A DNA stretch of 64,000 bases, from assembly GCF_022346925.1 (NCBI RefSeq), contig NZ_JAKRNJ010000002.1, forward strand, positions 248,001-312,000, read 5' to 3'. The position numbers were made by a program, and so were the translations under genes. The notes below the pieces were generated by a model, which was not told where the DNA came from, ran no database searches, and worked only from the letters and a program-made list of their open reading frames with translations. The stretch is from Microvirga sp. ACRRW (GTDB taxonomy: Bacteria > Pseudomonadota > Alphaproteobacteria > Rhizobiales > Beijerinckiaceae). Shown piece after piece: positions 18,065-27,049 of this stretch (positions are counted from its first letter, which is position 1; each line of letters opens with the position of its first letter).

Positions 18065-18826
18065 ATGCATTCTCCATCTCCGGCAATCGTGTTCTGTCCA
18101 GACACAGAGCTCGGCTATGAGCGCAGCCGAACCCGCTTCGCGTCAGGGGAGGGGTTTCCTCTCGACGAAGCTTATCGGCTCGCACACCTGCCTCTGGTTG
18201 CTCCCGGGCATCCACGGGTCATCCCTAAGCGAGAGGGAGCGACCTATGTCATGGGACGGCATGAGCGCGTGTTCTCGCTTGTGCTGCCGGTTCCCGATGA
18301 CCTGCTGCGTCAATCGCCCGCTTACAACGATCTCGATGCCGAGATGAGAGTCTCGCTGTTCGCCGGAAAGGTCGCCTGGGACGTCCTGGGCAAACGATGG
18401 GACAAGCTGCACGCAACGATCTGCGGTTCGCTTTCGACCGATGTCCCGCCCGTGCTCGATCAAGAGCAGCGGCGCGCGTTGACGGCATTAGGTCCAATCA
18501 GTGTCGAACTTCGAGGGATGTTTTCCGGCAATGTGAACCGGGGGCGGCTATATCTGCGGGCCTATCCGGAAAAGCGGAACGGTGAAAACGTCTTCCGGCA
18601 GATACAGTGCATCCTTGGTCGCCGCGAAACGGATCTGTATGTCGTCGGTCTCTATAACCTGACAGATGATCTTGATGCGGCAGAGGCAGCGGCACTCGCA
18701 TCCCTCATCGACCGTTGGTGGGATCGGACGCTCCTGCGTTTCGATATCGATCATCTCTGGCTCATGGGCGCAAGCGATGATCTCGTTCTAGATTCTACAA
18801 TTGAGGAATGTGTTGCGCTCGCATGA
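18065..18826 (+). CDS. Uncharacterised protein, possible 2H phosphoesterase fold
   Basis: A 253-residue soluble protein that I do not recognise by name. Two segments recall the paired H-x-T/S-hydrophobic motifs of 2H (RNA ligase-like) phosphoesterases: LHATICG at 115-121 and DHLWLMG at 229-235, the second with Trp in place of Thr/Ser. Their spacing of 114 residues fits a two-lobed fold. No signal peptide or membrane helix is visible. It forms a probable operon with the glycosyltransferase-like gene 8 bases upstream. Confidence 0.5.
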   Translation: MHSPSPAIVFCPDTELGYERSRTRFASGEGFPLDEAYRLAHLPLVAPGHPRVIPKREGATYVMGRHERVFSLVLPVPDDLLRQSPAYNDLDAEMRVSLFAGKVAWDVLGKRWDKLHATICGSLSTDVPPVLDQEQRRALTALGPISVELRGMFSGNVNRGRLYLRAYPEKRNGENVFRQIQCILGRRETDLYVVGLYNLTDDLDAAEAAALASLIDRWWDRTLLRFDIDHLWLMGASDDLVLDSTIEECVALA

Positions 18827-18847
18827 GGTGGTGAGCCAGCCAGTTTC

Positions 18848-19402
18848 TTAAGCTTTCAGCTTCCCGCGCTTCAGATGCTCGTCGAGGCGCGGCATGATCT
18901 CCACGAAATTGCAGGGGCGATACCGATAATCGAGCTGTGTCGCGAGAATGCCGTCCCACGCATCCTTGCAGGCGCCGGGCGAGCCCGGCAGCACAAAGAT
19001 GAAGGTGGCGTTCGCCACGCCCGCCGTTGCGCGCGACTGAATCGTGGATGTGCCGATCTTCTCGTAGGAGATGCGGTGGAAGATGGCGGAGAAGCCGTCC
19101 ATGCGCTTCTCGAACAGAGGCTCGATGGCCTCCGGAGTCACGTCGCGTCCCGTGAAGCCCGTGCCGCCCGTGGTGATGATCACGTCGATGGCGGGATTTT
19201 CGATCCATCCCTTTACCTTCGTGCGGATGGCGTCGATATCGTCCGGCACGATGGCGCGATCCTCAAGTGAGTGACCTGCCTTCGCGATGCGATCAGCAAG
19301 CGTCGCGCCTGACGTATCCTCGTCGAGGGAGCGCGTATCGGACACGGTGAGGACCGCCATGGAGAGCGGAACGAAGGTGAGCGTTTCGTCGATGCCGGGC
19401 AT
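18848..19402 (-). CDS. moaB: Molybdenum cofactor biosynthesis protein B
   Basis: MoaB/MogA-fold protein of 184 residues expected to adenylylate molybdopterin before molybdate insertion. TTGGTGFTGRDVTPEA is the family signature, and LPGSPGACKDAWDGI near the C-terminus is also typical. The ATG at 19402 is chosen; the open frame continues upstream only because it runs through a dispersed repeat. The 3' end faces the gene at 18065 across 21 bases. Confidence 0.92.
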   Translation of the reverse strand: MPGIDETLTFVPLSMAVLTVSDTRSLDEDTSGATLADRIAKAGHSLEDRAIVPDDIDAIRTKVKGWIENPAIDVIITTGGTGFTGRDVTPEAIEPLFEKRMDGFSAIFHRISYEKIGTSTIQSRATAGVANATFIFVLPGSPGACKDAWDGILATQLDYRYRPCNFVEIMPRLDEHLKRGKLKA

Positions 19403-19464
19403 GAGAGCAATCTCGCGTGATCGATGCCTTTGTAGCGCAGAGCCATTCATTCGACCACAGGCGT

Positions 19465-19564
19465 CATCCCGGACGAAGCGCAGCGAAGATCCGGGATCGT
19501 TTTCAGGAGAAGGCGCCATTCTTGTTATGCGATCCCGGATCGGCTTTGCCGTCCGGGATGACGT
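19465..19564. repeat. Dispersed palindromic intergenic repeat, copy 3
   Basis: Same termini and internal pair as the copies at 65 and 16159. It lies between moaB and the zinc peptidase gene and creates a false N-terminal extension of moaB. Confidence 0.85.
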
Positions 19565-19578
19565 CTTTGTATATGCTC

Positions 19579-20442
19579 TTAAAGCCTGCTCGCCCGGAAC
19601 GTGTCGCAGGATTGAACCGAGCCGCTCTTCAGGCCGGTCGTCAGCCAGCGCATGCGCTGTTCCGACGAGCCGTGCGTGAAGCTGTCCGGCACGACGCGGC
19701 CCTGGCCTTGCTTTTGTAGACGGTCGTCGCCGATGGCTTCGGCTGCGCGGATCGCTTCCTCGATGTCGCCCGGCTCAAGCGATTGCCAGCGCTGGTTGGA
19801 ATGGTGCGCCCACACGCCTGCAAGGCAATCGGCCATCAGCTCGACGCGGACGGAGAGCTGGTTGCGTTCCGTCGCGCCGACTTCTTGCTGGCGCTGCTGC
19901 ACGCGCGGCAAAATGCCGAGCAGGTTTTCGACATGGTGGCCGACCTCGTGCGCGAGCACATAGGCATAGGCGAAGTCGCCGCCGGCGCGGAAGCGCTGCT
20001 GCATTTCCTGGAAGAAGGAGAGGTCGATGTAAACGGTCTGGTCGAGCGGGCAGTAGAACGGCCCCATGGCCGATTGCGCGCCGCCGCAGCCGGAGCGCGT
20101 CGCGCCGGAGAACAGCACGAGCTTCGGCTCGCGGTACTCGCGGTTGGCCTGTTGCGGCAGCACGACCTTCCACACGTCTTCCGTGTTGCCGAGAACGGCC
20201 GAGGCGAAGCGGCCCATCTCGTCCTGCGGCGTGCCCTGTTTGCCCTGCTGCTGCTGATAGCCCGAGCCGCCGCCCGCGATCATTTCCGCGCCGCCGATCA
20301 GGATGCGCGGATCGATGCCTAGCGCCCAGCCGACGAGGCCGAGAATGACGATGGCGCCGAGCCCCAGGCCACCGCCCCCGGCCATGCCCATGCCGCGGCG
20401 GTCTTCCACGTTGGATGAAGTCCGAAAGTCGTCCCAGCGCAT
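19579..20442 (-). CDS. Putative neutral zinc metallopeptidase (YpfJ family)
   Basis: A 287-residue protein of the YpfJ family. One N-terminal membrane helix (about 22-42) anchors it, followed by a Gln/Gly linker. The zinc-binding HEVGHH begins at His165, and the surrounding AYVLAHEVGHHVENL and DCLAGVWAHH segments match the family. The catalytic domain would face the periplasm. The physiological substrate is unknown. Confidence 0.87.
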   Translation of the reverse strand: MRWDDFRTSSNVEDRRGMGMAGGGGLGLGAIVILGLVGWALGIDPRILIGGAEMIAGGGSGYQQQQGKQGTPQDEMGRFASAVLGNTEDVWKVVLPQQANREYREPKLVLFSGATRSGCGGAQSAMGPFYCPLDQTVYIDLSFFQEMQQRFRAGGDFAYAYVLAHEVGHHVENLLGILPRVQQRQQEVGATERNQLSVRVELMADCLAGVWAHHSNQRWQSLEPGDIEEAIRAAEAIGDDRLQKQGQGRVVPDSFTHGSSEQRMRWLTTGLKSGSVQSCDTFRASRL

Positions 20443-20533
20443 GATCCACCTTCAATCTGCCGTGCAGCACGATGCAGAGGCTTAAAGCGTAAGCATAGAG
20501 CCCGGTTCCGAACCAGCGGTAAAAGTCGACGTC

Positions 20534-21376
20534 TTATTCCTTGGCGTCGAGCGCCCGGCGCAACGCCAGGAAGTCGCGCCAGCCGAGGCGCTTCTGCAAG
20601 GGCTGGCGTAGCAAATAGGCCGGATGCAGGGTCGGAAGCGCGCGGATTTCGCGCCCGTCCTCGGTCTTGTAGGTGAACCAACGCCCGCGTGTGCGCAGGA
20701 TGCCGTCCTTCAGGCCGAGCAGGTTCTGCGCGGCAGGGCCGCCGAGGCAAAGCAGGAATTTAGGGTTCGCCAGCTCGATCTGGCGCGCGATGAAAGGCTT
20801 GCAGATCGCAATTTCCTGCGGGGTCGGCGTGCGGTTGCCCGGCGGACGCCAGGGCACGATGTTGGCCACGTAGACTTGGCTCCGGTCGAGGCCGATGGTG
20901 GCGAGCATCCGGTCGAGCAGCTGGCCTGAGCGGCCCATGAAGGGCTTGCCGATCCGGTCCTCGTCCGCGCCGGGGGCCTCGCCCACCAGCATCACCCGGC
21001 CTTCCGGGTTGCCGTCGGCGAAAGCGAGGTTCTTGGCGGAGAATTTCAGGGCGCACCCGTCGAAGCCTGCAAGAATGGCTTCGAGCTCCTGCAGGGATTG
21101 CGCATGGCGCGCCTGCTCGCGGGCCATGAGCGCCACCTCGTCCGGCGCGCTGGCGGCGGCCTTCGGCAAGGCGCGAGGCGGGGGAGCCGATGCGGGTGAG
21201 GGGGCGGCACGAGAAGCCTGGCCTTGCGGAGCCTGGCTTGCGGGGCGGGCAGGTTCCGCCTTCGGTTCCGCGAAACGGTTATGCGGCGTCTCGTCGAGCG
21301 CAAGATCGACGCCCGCCTCGACATGGAAGTCGAGGAGCGCCTTCAAAGCATCGCGGTCGGTGGTGAGGTCCTGCAT
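20534..21376 (-). CDS. Uracil-DNA glycosylase, family 4-like
   Basis: DNA repair enzyme of 280 residues removing uracil. Motif A is GEAPGADEDRIG (132-143) and the C-terminal motif HPAYLLR begins at 251. Family 4 enzymes normally hold a 4Fe-4S cluster on four Cys. Here Cys108, Cys192 and Cys210 fit three positions, but the first Cys of the expected CxxC is Phe105. About 80 residues of Ala/Pro-rich linker precede the catalytic domain. ATG at 21376. Next to a methylguanine-DNA methyltransferase gene. Confidence 0.88.
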   Translation of the reverse strand: MQDLTTDRDALKALLDFHVEAGVDLALDETPHNRFAEPKAEPARPASQAPQGQASRAAPSPASAPPPRALPKAAASAPDEVALMAREQARHAQSLQELEAILAGFDGCALKFSAKNLAFADGNPEGRVMLVGEAPGADEDRIGKPFMGRSGQLLDRMLATIGLDRSQVYVANIVPWRPPGNRTPTPQEIAICKPFIARQIELANPKFLLCLGGPAAQNLLGLKDGILRTRGRWFTYKTEDGREIRALPTLHPAYLLRQPLQKRLGWRDFLALRRALDAKE

Positions 21377-21440
21377 GGGATCTATGTAAGCATTCCGGAC
21401 CGGATGAACAACTCAAGGCTTGCCAAGGGACTGCGAGCAA

Positions 21441-22007
21441 TTACGAAATCAGGTCGAAGAGCGTCGGGCTGTCGTCCCGCCGGGCGTCCTCGATGGCGAG
21501 CAGCCGGAGCTTCGTCTGGCCGCCGCCATTGGCCGAGAAACCGCCGAGCTTGCCTCCCGCCGCGACCACACGGTGGCAGGGGACGATGATGGGGAACGGG
21601 TTCTTGCCGAGAGCCTGCCCGATCAGCCGGGCGTTGCCGACACCGATCCGCGACCCGACTTCTCCATAGGTCAGGAGGCGTCCGGGCGGGATGCTCAGAG
21701 CAACCTCATAAACACGCCGGTGAAGCTCCGGCACGCCTTCCATGTCGAGCGGGACATGGGACAGATCGCGCGGCTCGCCGTTCAGCAGGGCAACCACATC
21801 GTCGATGATGGCCTGAATGCCGGGCGGTGGTGAGGCTTCCGAGCTTTCCGGAAAGCGCTTCTCGATCCGGCTGCGCGTCCTGGATGCATCGTCCTCCGGC
21901 AAGTGCACGCCGACGATTCCGCGCCCATTCCAGACGAGGCCGCAAACGCCGATAGGCGTGTCGAAAAGCGTATGGAACGCCACGCGCTCGGAGGAGTGAT
22001 CCTGCAT
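21441..22007 (-). CDS. Methylated-DNA--[protein]-cysteine S-methyltransferase
   Basis: Suicide repair protein of 188 residues removing alkyl groups from O6-alkylguanine. The acceptor cysteine is in IIVPCHRVV, and the DNA-binding RLLTYGEVGSRIG segment precedes it. No Ada-type N-terminal zinc domain is present, so this is an Ogt-like repair protein rather than the Ada regulator. It ends with the acidic tail DSPTLFDLIS. It is followed by the UDG gene on the same strand (64-base gap). Confidence 0.92.
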   Translation of the reverse strand: MQDHSSERVAFHTLFDTPIGVCGLVWNGRGIVGVHLPEDDASRTRSRIEKRFPESSEASPPPGIQAIIDDVVALLNGEPRDLSHVPLDMEGVPELHRRVYEVALSIPPGRLLTYGEVGSRIGVGNARLIGQALGKNPFPIIVPCHRVVAAGGKLGGFSANGGGQTKLRLLAIEDARRDDSPTLFDLIS

Positions 22008-22242
22008 GGGGCCATTCTAGGCGTCCCGAAGGGGAGGGGCAACTTTAGGATAGCCCCGGCACGTTTGCCGTTGAAACGGCGTCTATAATCGGCTTTCGGC
22101 ATAACCTTATGCTGAAAGGGAACTTTCCGGTTGAGATCAATGAAGCTAGGACAATTCCAAACTAGTCTGCCCTTGAGAACTTCGCCATATTGTTCATATG
22201 TAAACCATCTGGTCCTCAAGTCGCGTACAGGAGAGAGCGCTC

Positions 22243-23907
22243 ATGTCCGATCTGCCCGCCCGTGAATCCATGGAGTTCGACGTCGTTGTCGTCGGCGCCG
22301 GCCCTGCGGGCTTGGCGACGGCGATCCGCCTCAAGCAGCAGGCGACTGACAAGGGCGCGGATATTTCCGTCGTGGTGGTGGAGAAGGGCTCCGAGGTCGG
22401 CGCTCACATCCTATCCGGCGCGGTGATCGACCCGATCGGCCTCGATGCCCTGCTGCCGGAATGGCGCAACGATCCCGACCGTCCGCTCAAGACTGAAGTA
22501 ACGGCGGACGAGTTCATGTATCTGGGCCATGCGGGCGGCGTGAAGATGCCCAACGTGTTCATGCCCAAGCTCATGAACAACCACGGCAACTTCGTGGGTT
22601 CGCTCGGTAACGTCGCCCGCTATCTCGGCCGCAAGGCGGAGGAACTGGGTGTCGAGATCTATCCAGGCTTCCCGGCGGCCGAAGTGCTGATCGAGGACGG
22701 CAAGGTGGTGGGCGTCGCCACCGGCGACATGGGCATCAGCCGCAACGGCGAGCCCAATGCCAACTTCACCCGCGGCATGGAGCTTCGCGCCAAGTACACG
22801 ATCTTCGGCGAGGGCGCGCGCGGCTCGCTCACCAAGCAGATGGTGGAGCGCTACGGTCTCAACGAGGGCCGCGATCACCAGAAATACGGCATCGGCATCA
22901 AGGAACTCTGGCAGGTGAAGCCCGAGAATTTCAGGCCGGGCCTCGTGCGCCATTCCATGGGCTGGCCTCTGCCGAACAATGCGGGCGGCGGCTCCTGGCT
23001 CTATCATTTCGACGACAACCTCGTGTCCGTCGGCTTCGTGGTTCACCTCAATTACAAGAACCCGACCCTGTCGCCCTTCGACGAATTCCAGCGCTTCAAG
23101 ACGCATCCGATGGTGCGCGACGTGTTCGAGGGCGCCAAGCGCATCGGCTATGGCGCGCGCGCCATCATGGAGGGCGGCTGGCAATCCGTGCCGCGCCTCT
23201 CGTTCCCCGGCGGTTGCCTTGTGGGCGACTCGGCGGGCTTTGTGAACGTGCCGCGCATCAAGGGCAGCCACAACGCGGTTCTCTCGGGCATGCTCTGCGC
23301 CGATCACGTGTTCGAGGCATTGCAGGCAGGCCGCGCCAACGACGAGGTGTCGTCTTACGAGGAAGCATGGCGCTCCTCGCCCATCGGCTACGACCTCGAG
23401 CGCGTGCGCAACGTGAAGCCGCTCTGGTCGAAATACGGCACGGCCGTGGGCGTGGCGCTCGGCGGTCTCGACATGTGGCTTACCGAGATTTTCGGCTGGT
23501 CGCCCTTCGGCACCATGAAGCACGGTAAGCCGGACCACGAATGCCTGCTGCCGCTCTCGTCCGTGAAGCCGATCAAGTACGACCGTCCCGACGGCGTGCT
23601 CACCTTCGACAAACTCTCCTCGGTGTTCCTGTCCAACACCAATCACGAGGAGGACCAGCCGGTCCATCTCAAGGTCAAGGACATGGGCTTGCAGAAAGCC
23701 TCCGAGCACGATGTCTATGGCGGCCCCTCGCAGCGCTACTGCCCGGCAGGCGTCTATGAATGGGTGGAAGGCGAGGGCGGTGCCCGGTTCCAGATCAACG
23801 CCCAGAACTGCGTCCACTGCAAAACCTGCGACATCAAGGACCCGAACCAGAACATCAATTGGACCACCCCCGAGGGTGCCGGCGGGCCGAATTACGTGAA
23901 TATGTAA
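22243..23907 (+). CDS. Electron transfer flavoprotein-ubiquinone oxidoreductase
   Basis: Monotopic inner-membrane enzyme of 554 residues passing electrons from reduced ETF to ubiquinone during fatty acid and amino acid oxidation. The FAD-binding VVVGAGPAGLATA is at 15-27. The C-terminal 4Fe-4S ligands are in RYCPAGVYEW and NCVHCKTCDIKDP, a ferredoxin-like domain that ends PNYVNM. Full family length. GGAGAG precedes the ATG. The acyl-CoA dehydrogenase at 55420 could be one of the upstream electron donors through ETF. Confidence 0.96.
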   Translation: MSDLPARESMEFDVVVVGAGPAGLATAIRLKQQATDKGADISVVVVEKGSEVGAHILSGAVIDPIGLDALLPEWRNDPDRPLKTEVTADEFMYLGHAGGVKMPNVFMPKLMNNHGNFVGSLGNVARYLGRKAEELGVEIYPGFPAAEVLIEDGKVVGVATGDMGISRNGEPNANFTRGMELRAKYTIFGEGARGSLTKQMVERYGLNEGRDHQKYGIGIKELWQVKPENFRPGLVRHSMGWPLPNNAGGGSWLYHFDDNLVSVGFVVHLNYKNPTLSPFDEFQRFKTHPMVRDVFEGAKRIGYGARAIMEGGWQSVPRLSFPGGCLVGDSAGFVNVPRIKGSHNAVLSGMLCADHVFEALQAGRANDEVSSYEEAWRSSPIGYDLERVRNVKPLWSKYGTAVGVALGGLDMWLTEIFGWSPFGTMKHGKPDHECLLPLSSVKPIKYDRPDGVLTFDKLSSVFLSNTNHEEDQPVHLKVKDMGLQKASEHDVYGGPSQRYCPAGVYEWVEGEGGARFQINAQNCVHCKTCDIKDPNQNINWTTPEGAGGPNYVNM

Positions 23908-23919
23908 GTGAGCCAGGGC

Positions 23920-24016
23920 GTCCTCCCGGACGGCGTAGCCGATCCGGGATCGTTTTCAGAATAAGGCGCCATTCTTGTCCTACGATCCCGGGTTCTGCTC
24001 TGCAGCCCGGGATGAC
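23920..24016. repeat. Dispersed palindromic intergenic repeat, copy 4
   Basis: Variant copy beginning GTCCTCCCGG and ending CCCGGGATGAC, with the internal GATCCGGGATCG...CGATCCCGG pair. It follows the ETF-QO stop by 12 bases and may act as its transcript end. Confidence 0.82.
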
Positions 24017-24174
24017 TGCTTCCTGATTTATTCAATCTCACGAGGCTTTTACGCGGGGAGCGGCAATCTTCCCCTTGCGACCGCCAGAGGGAAACGCCAT
24101 TCTCCGGCCTGATTTGGCGCACATCTCCCTATATGTCCTACCTTGAGATGTCGCGATGATTGGAGCCGCGCTTC

Positions 24175-25971
24175 GTGCCCACGTTCAAATTGCCTTTGGC
24201 CCGTAAGGGTTTGCCTGCACTCGTGCTGATGACGGCCGGCCTTCTGGCTTCGCCGGCCTTCGCGGTCACCCCCGACCCGAAAGAGGCCGTGAGGCCCGCC
24301 CAGAGCCTGGAGGGCAACTTCCTCTCCGCCTATGTGGCGGGCTCCGCCCGCGATACGCATGCGGCGTCCGTCTATTTCCGTGAGGCCATCCAGGAAGATC
24401 CCGGCAATCAGGAGCTTCTGGAGCGCGGTTTCGTGGTGTTCCTCGCCAGCGGCTCCATGCAGGAGGCCTATCGGGCCGCCGAACGCCTCTCGGCGCGTGA
24501 TTCGTCCAACAACCTCGCCCAGTTCGCCCTCGCGGTCCGCTCCCTGAAGGCGCAGAAATACGGCGATGCGCGCGCACGCCTCGCCAAGAGCGCCCGCAGT
24601 CGCCAGGCGGATCTCACCGCGACGCTTCTGACGGCCTGGGCCTATGCCGGAGCCAAGGACGGTAAGCAGGCGCTCGCGACGGCGGACAAGCTCCGCGGCC
24701 AGCCTGGCAACGATCCGTTCAAGCAGTTCCGCGAATACCATGCGGCCTTGATCGCCGATGTGGTCGGCAATGCTGCGGAAGCCGAGAAGCGCTTCAAGGC
24801 TGCCTATGAAGGCGAGAAGAACACGCTTCAGGTGGTGGATGCCTATGGCCGCTTCCTTGCCAAGCGCGGCAAGAAGGACGAGGCGATTGCCGTCTACAAG
24901 GCTTTCGATGAGCTCGCCCCGCGCCATCCCATCGTGAAGGCCGCTTTGACGGCGCTGGAAGAGGGCAAGCCCCTCATGCCGCTCGTGACCAACGCCCAGG
25001 ACGGCGCGGCCGAGCTTCTCTACGGCCTCGGCGTGGTGGGGAATTCCCAGGGCGACGAGCTGACGGCCACCATCTACCTCCAGCTCGGTCTCGACCTGAA
25101 GCCGGATCATCCTCTGGCCCTCATCACGCTCGGCGACGTCTACGAGCGCCTGAAGCAGTATGATCAGGCCAACGAGGCCTTCAATCGCGTGCCGAAGGAT
25201 TCGGCTGTGCGTACGAACGCCGACATCTCCATCGGCCAGAACTACGAGCAGATGGAGCGCGGCGAGGAGGCCATGGCCTATCTCGAGAAGCTCATGAAGG
25301 AGCGCCCGGAGGACGTGGAAGTGGTCATGGCGCTCGGCAACGTGCAGCGCTCGCGCAAGAAGTTCGCGGAGGCCGCCGAGACCTACGGCAAGGCGATCCA
25401 GCTCGTCGGTGCGCCCCAGCGCGGCCACTGGATTCTCTTCTTCTATCGCGGCACGTCCTATGAGCGCGCGAAGCAGTGGGACAAGGCCGAAGCCGATCTC
25501 AAGAAGTCCCTGGAGCTGGTGCCCGACACCCTGCCGGCCGGCAAGGCGCAGGTGATGAACTATCTCGCCTATTCCTGGGTCGACCGGCACGAGAACATCG
25601 ACGAAGCGTTCAAGATGCTGACGAAGGCCGTGGAGCTTGCCCCCCGCGACGGCATGATTATCGATTCCCTCGGCTGGGCCTATTACCGCCTGGGCCGCTA
25701 CGACGACGCCGTGCGCGAACTCGAAAAGGCGGTGGAGCTGAAGGCCGGCGACCCGACGATCAACGATCACCTGGGCGATGCGTACTGGAGAGTGGGCCGC
25801 AAGCTCGAGGCGAAATTCCAGTGGGATCACGCCAAGAACTCGAACCCCGAGCCGGAAGACCTCGTGAAGATCCTCAAGAAGATCGACAACGGTCTGGAGG
25901 ATGACCCGAAGCCCGCAGCCGCCGAGAACGCGCCTGCTCCGGTGGCTCCGGCCGCTCAGAACGGCGGTTGA
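24175..25971 (+). CDS. Exported tetratricopeptide-repeat protein
   Basis: About 598 residues beginning with a Sec-type signal (LPALVLMTAGLLASPAFA) and then built of helical pairs; TPR consensus is clearest at DKAEADLKKSLELVP, YRLGRYDDAVRELEKAVEL and DHLGDAYWRVGRKLEAKFQW in the C-terminal third. It ends in an Ala/Pro-rich tail. A scaffold role in the periplasm or at the outer membrane is inferred; NrfG/PilF-like proteins are distant analogues. A GTG at 24175 with GGAG nine bases upstream is the preferred start; a TTG at 24160 is the alternative. It is followed by a strong terminator. Confidence 0.85.
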   Translation: MPTFKLPLARKGLPALVLMTAGLLASPAFAVTPDPKEAVRPAQSLEGNFLSAYVAGSARDTHAASVYFREAIQEDPGNQELLERGFVVFLASGSMQEAYRAAERLSARDSSNNLAQFALAVRSLKAQKYGDARARLAKSARSRQADLTATLLTAWAYAGAKDGKQALATADKLRGQPGNDPFKQFREYHAALIADVVGNAAEAEKRFKAAYEGEKNTLQVVDAYGRFLAKRGKKDEAIAVYKAFDELAPRHPIVKAALTALEEGKPLMPLVTNAQDGAAELLYGLGVVGNSQGDELTATIYLQLGLDLKPDHPLALITLGDVYERLKQYDQANEAFNRVPKDSAVRTNADISIGQNYEQMERGEEAMAYLEKLMKERPEDVEVVMALGNVQRSRKKFAEAAETYGKAIQLVGAPQRGHWILFFYRGTSYERAKQWDKAEADLKKSLELVPDTLPAGKAQVMNYLAYSWVDRHENIDEAFKMLTKAVELAPRDGMIIDSLGWAYYRLGRYDDAVRELEKAVELKAGDPTINDHLGDAYWRVGRKLEAKFQWDHAKNSNPEPEDLVKILKKIDNGLEDDPKPAAAENAPAPVAPAAQNGG

Positions 25972-25991
25972 GAGTAGGACACTTTTTTGGA

Positions 25992-26023
25992 AATGGCCGG
26001 GTCCTTCCCGGCCATTTTGTTTT
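25992..26023 (+). terminator. Rho-independent terminator after the TPR gene
   Basis: A perfect 10-bp stem (25992-26001 with 26007-26016), 5-base loop, then TTGTTTT. It separates the TPR gene from ispE. Confidence 0.88.
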
Positions 26024-26070
26024 GCGGTGCCGCTCTTCCAATCCACCCGTCTCTCGGGCATGGAGGGGAT

Positions 26071-26943
26071 ATGCCTCAACCCCTCTCCACCCGCGCGCCC
26101 GCCAAGATCAACCTGACGCTCCATGTTCTGGGGCGGCGGGCGGACGGCTATCACGAGCTTGAAAGCCTCGTGGCCTTTGCGGGCGTGGGCGACGATCTTC
26201 AGCTTATTCCAGGACCTAAGCTTTCCTTGCAGGTGAGCGGACCGACTGCGGCGCTGGCTGGAAACGATGCGGACAATCTCGTGCTGAGGGCCGCGCGTCT
26301 TCTCGCGGAGCGCGTGGAGGGGCTCAGGCTCGGCGCCTTCCATCTCGTCAAGCGCTTGCCCGTCGCTGCCGGAATCGGCGGAGGCTCATCGGATGCGGCG
26401 TCCGCTTTGAGGCTGCTCGCCCAGCTCAATGATTTGCCGCTTTCACATCCCGCTGTTCGTGAAGCGGCGCGGCTCACGGGTGCGGATGTGCCTGTCTGTC
26501 TTGAACCGCATGCCCGCATGATGTGCGGCATCGGGGAGGAGCTTGGGCCTGCCCTGGCACTACCGCCGCTCTTTGCTGTGCTGGTCAACCCGCGCATGCC
26601 CGTCGAAACGCCTGCTGTGTTCAAGGCGCTTGACTTGCAGCCGGGTCAGGCCATGCAGGGCATCGCTCACCCTGCCGTCGATACGGCATCCTCCGATGCT
26701 GTTCTGCAAATTCTCGAAGCGGCCCGCAACGATCTTCAGCTACCTGCTCTCAGGGTGCAGCCGGAAATCGGCGATGCGCTCGATCTGGTCTCACGAACCG
26801 AAGCCTGCCGCTTGGCCCGCATGTCAGGTTCGGGTGCAACGGTCTTCGGACTCTATGAGGATGCTGCACGCGCGGAGCACGCGGCCCGTTTCGTGCTGGA
26901 TCATCGGTCCGAATGGTGGGTCGAGGCGACGGAGCTGCGATAG
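26071..26943 (+). CDS. ispE: 4-diphosphocytidyl-2-C-methyl-D-erythritol kinase
   Basis: GHMP kinase of 290 residues of the MEP isoprenoid pathway, phosphorylating CDP-methylerythritol. N-terminal [22 protein letters not shown] is replaced here by motif naming only: KINLTL with the following DGYHELES, then the ATP loop [14 protein letters not shown] and the late [11 protein letters not shown]. The ATG at 26071 follows GGAGGGGAT. The pathway's first gene, dxs, is at the right end of the window, and the polyprenyl synthase at 29188 uses its products. Confidence 0.95.
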   Translation: MPQPLSTRAPAKINLTLHVLGRRADGYHELESLVAFAGVGDDLQLIPGPKLSLQVSGPTAALAGNDADNLVLRAARLLAERVEGLRLGAFHLVKRLPVAAGIGGGSSDAASALRLLAQLNDLPLSHPAVREAARLTGADVPVCLEPHARMMCGIGEELGPALALPPLFAVLVNPRMPVETPAVFKALDLQPGQAMQGIAHPAVDTASSDAVLQILEAARNDLQLPALRVQPEIGDALDLVSRTEACRLARMSGSGATVFGLYEDAARAEHAARFVLDHRSEWWVEATELR

Positions 26944-27049
26944 GCTCCGCCGGATTAAGAGGATCGCGTTATAAAAAAACCTCTTAAAAACGATTGTATC
27001 GATTAAGATATGTAATTAAGTTGCGCTCTCTTTTCACAAGGGGGCGACC

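Noticed and set aside
22411..23817. Long open frame antisense to the ETF-QO gene
   Set aside because: His/Val/Ala-rich translation with no recognisable family, fully inside a conserved gene.
24049..26343. Open frame of more than 750 codons antisense to the TPR gene and part of ispE
   Set aside because: It spans a strong terminator and two conserved genes; composition is typical of a GC-rich antisense frame.
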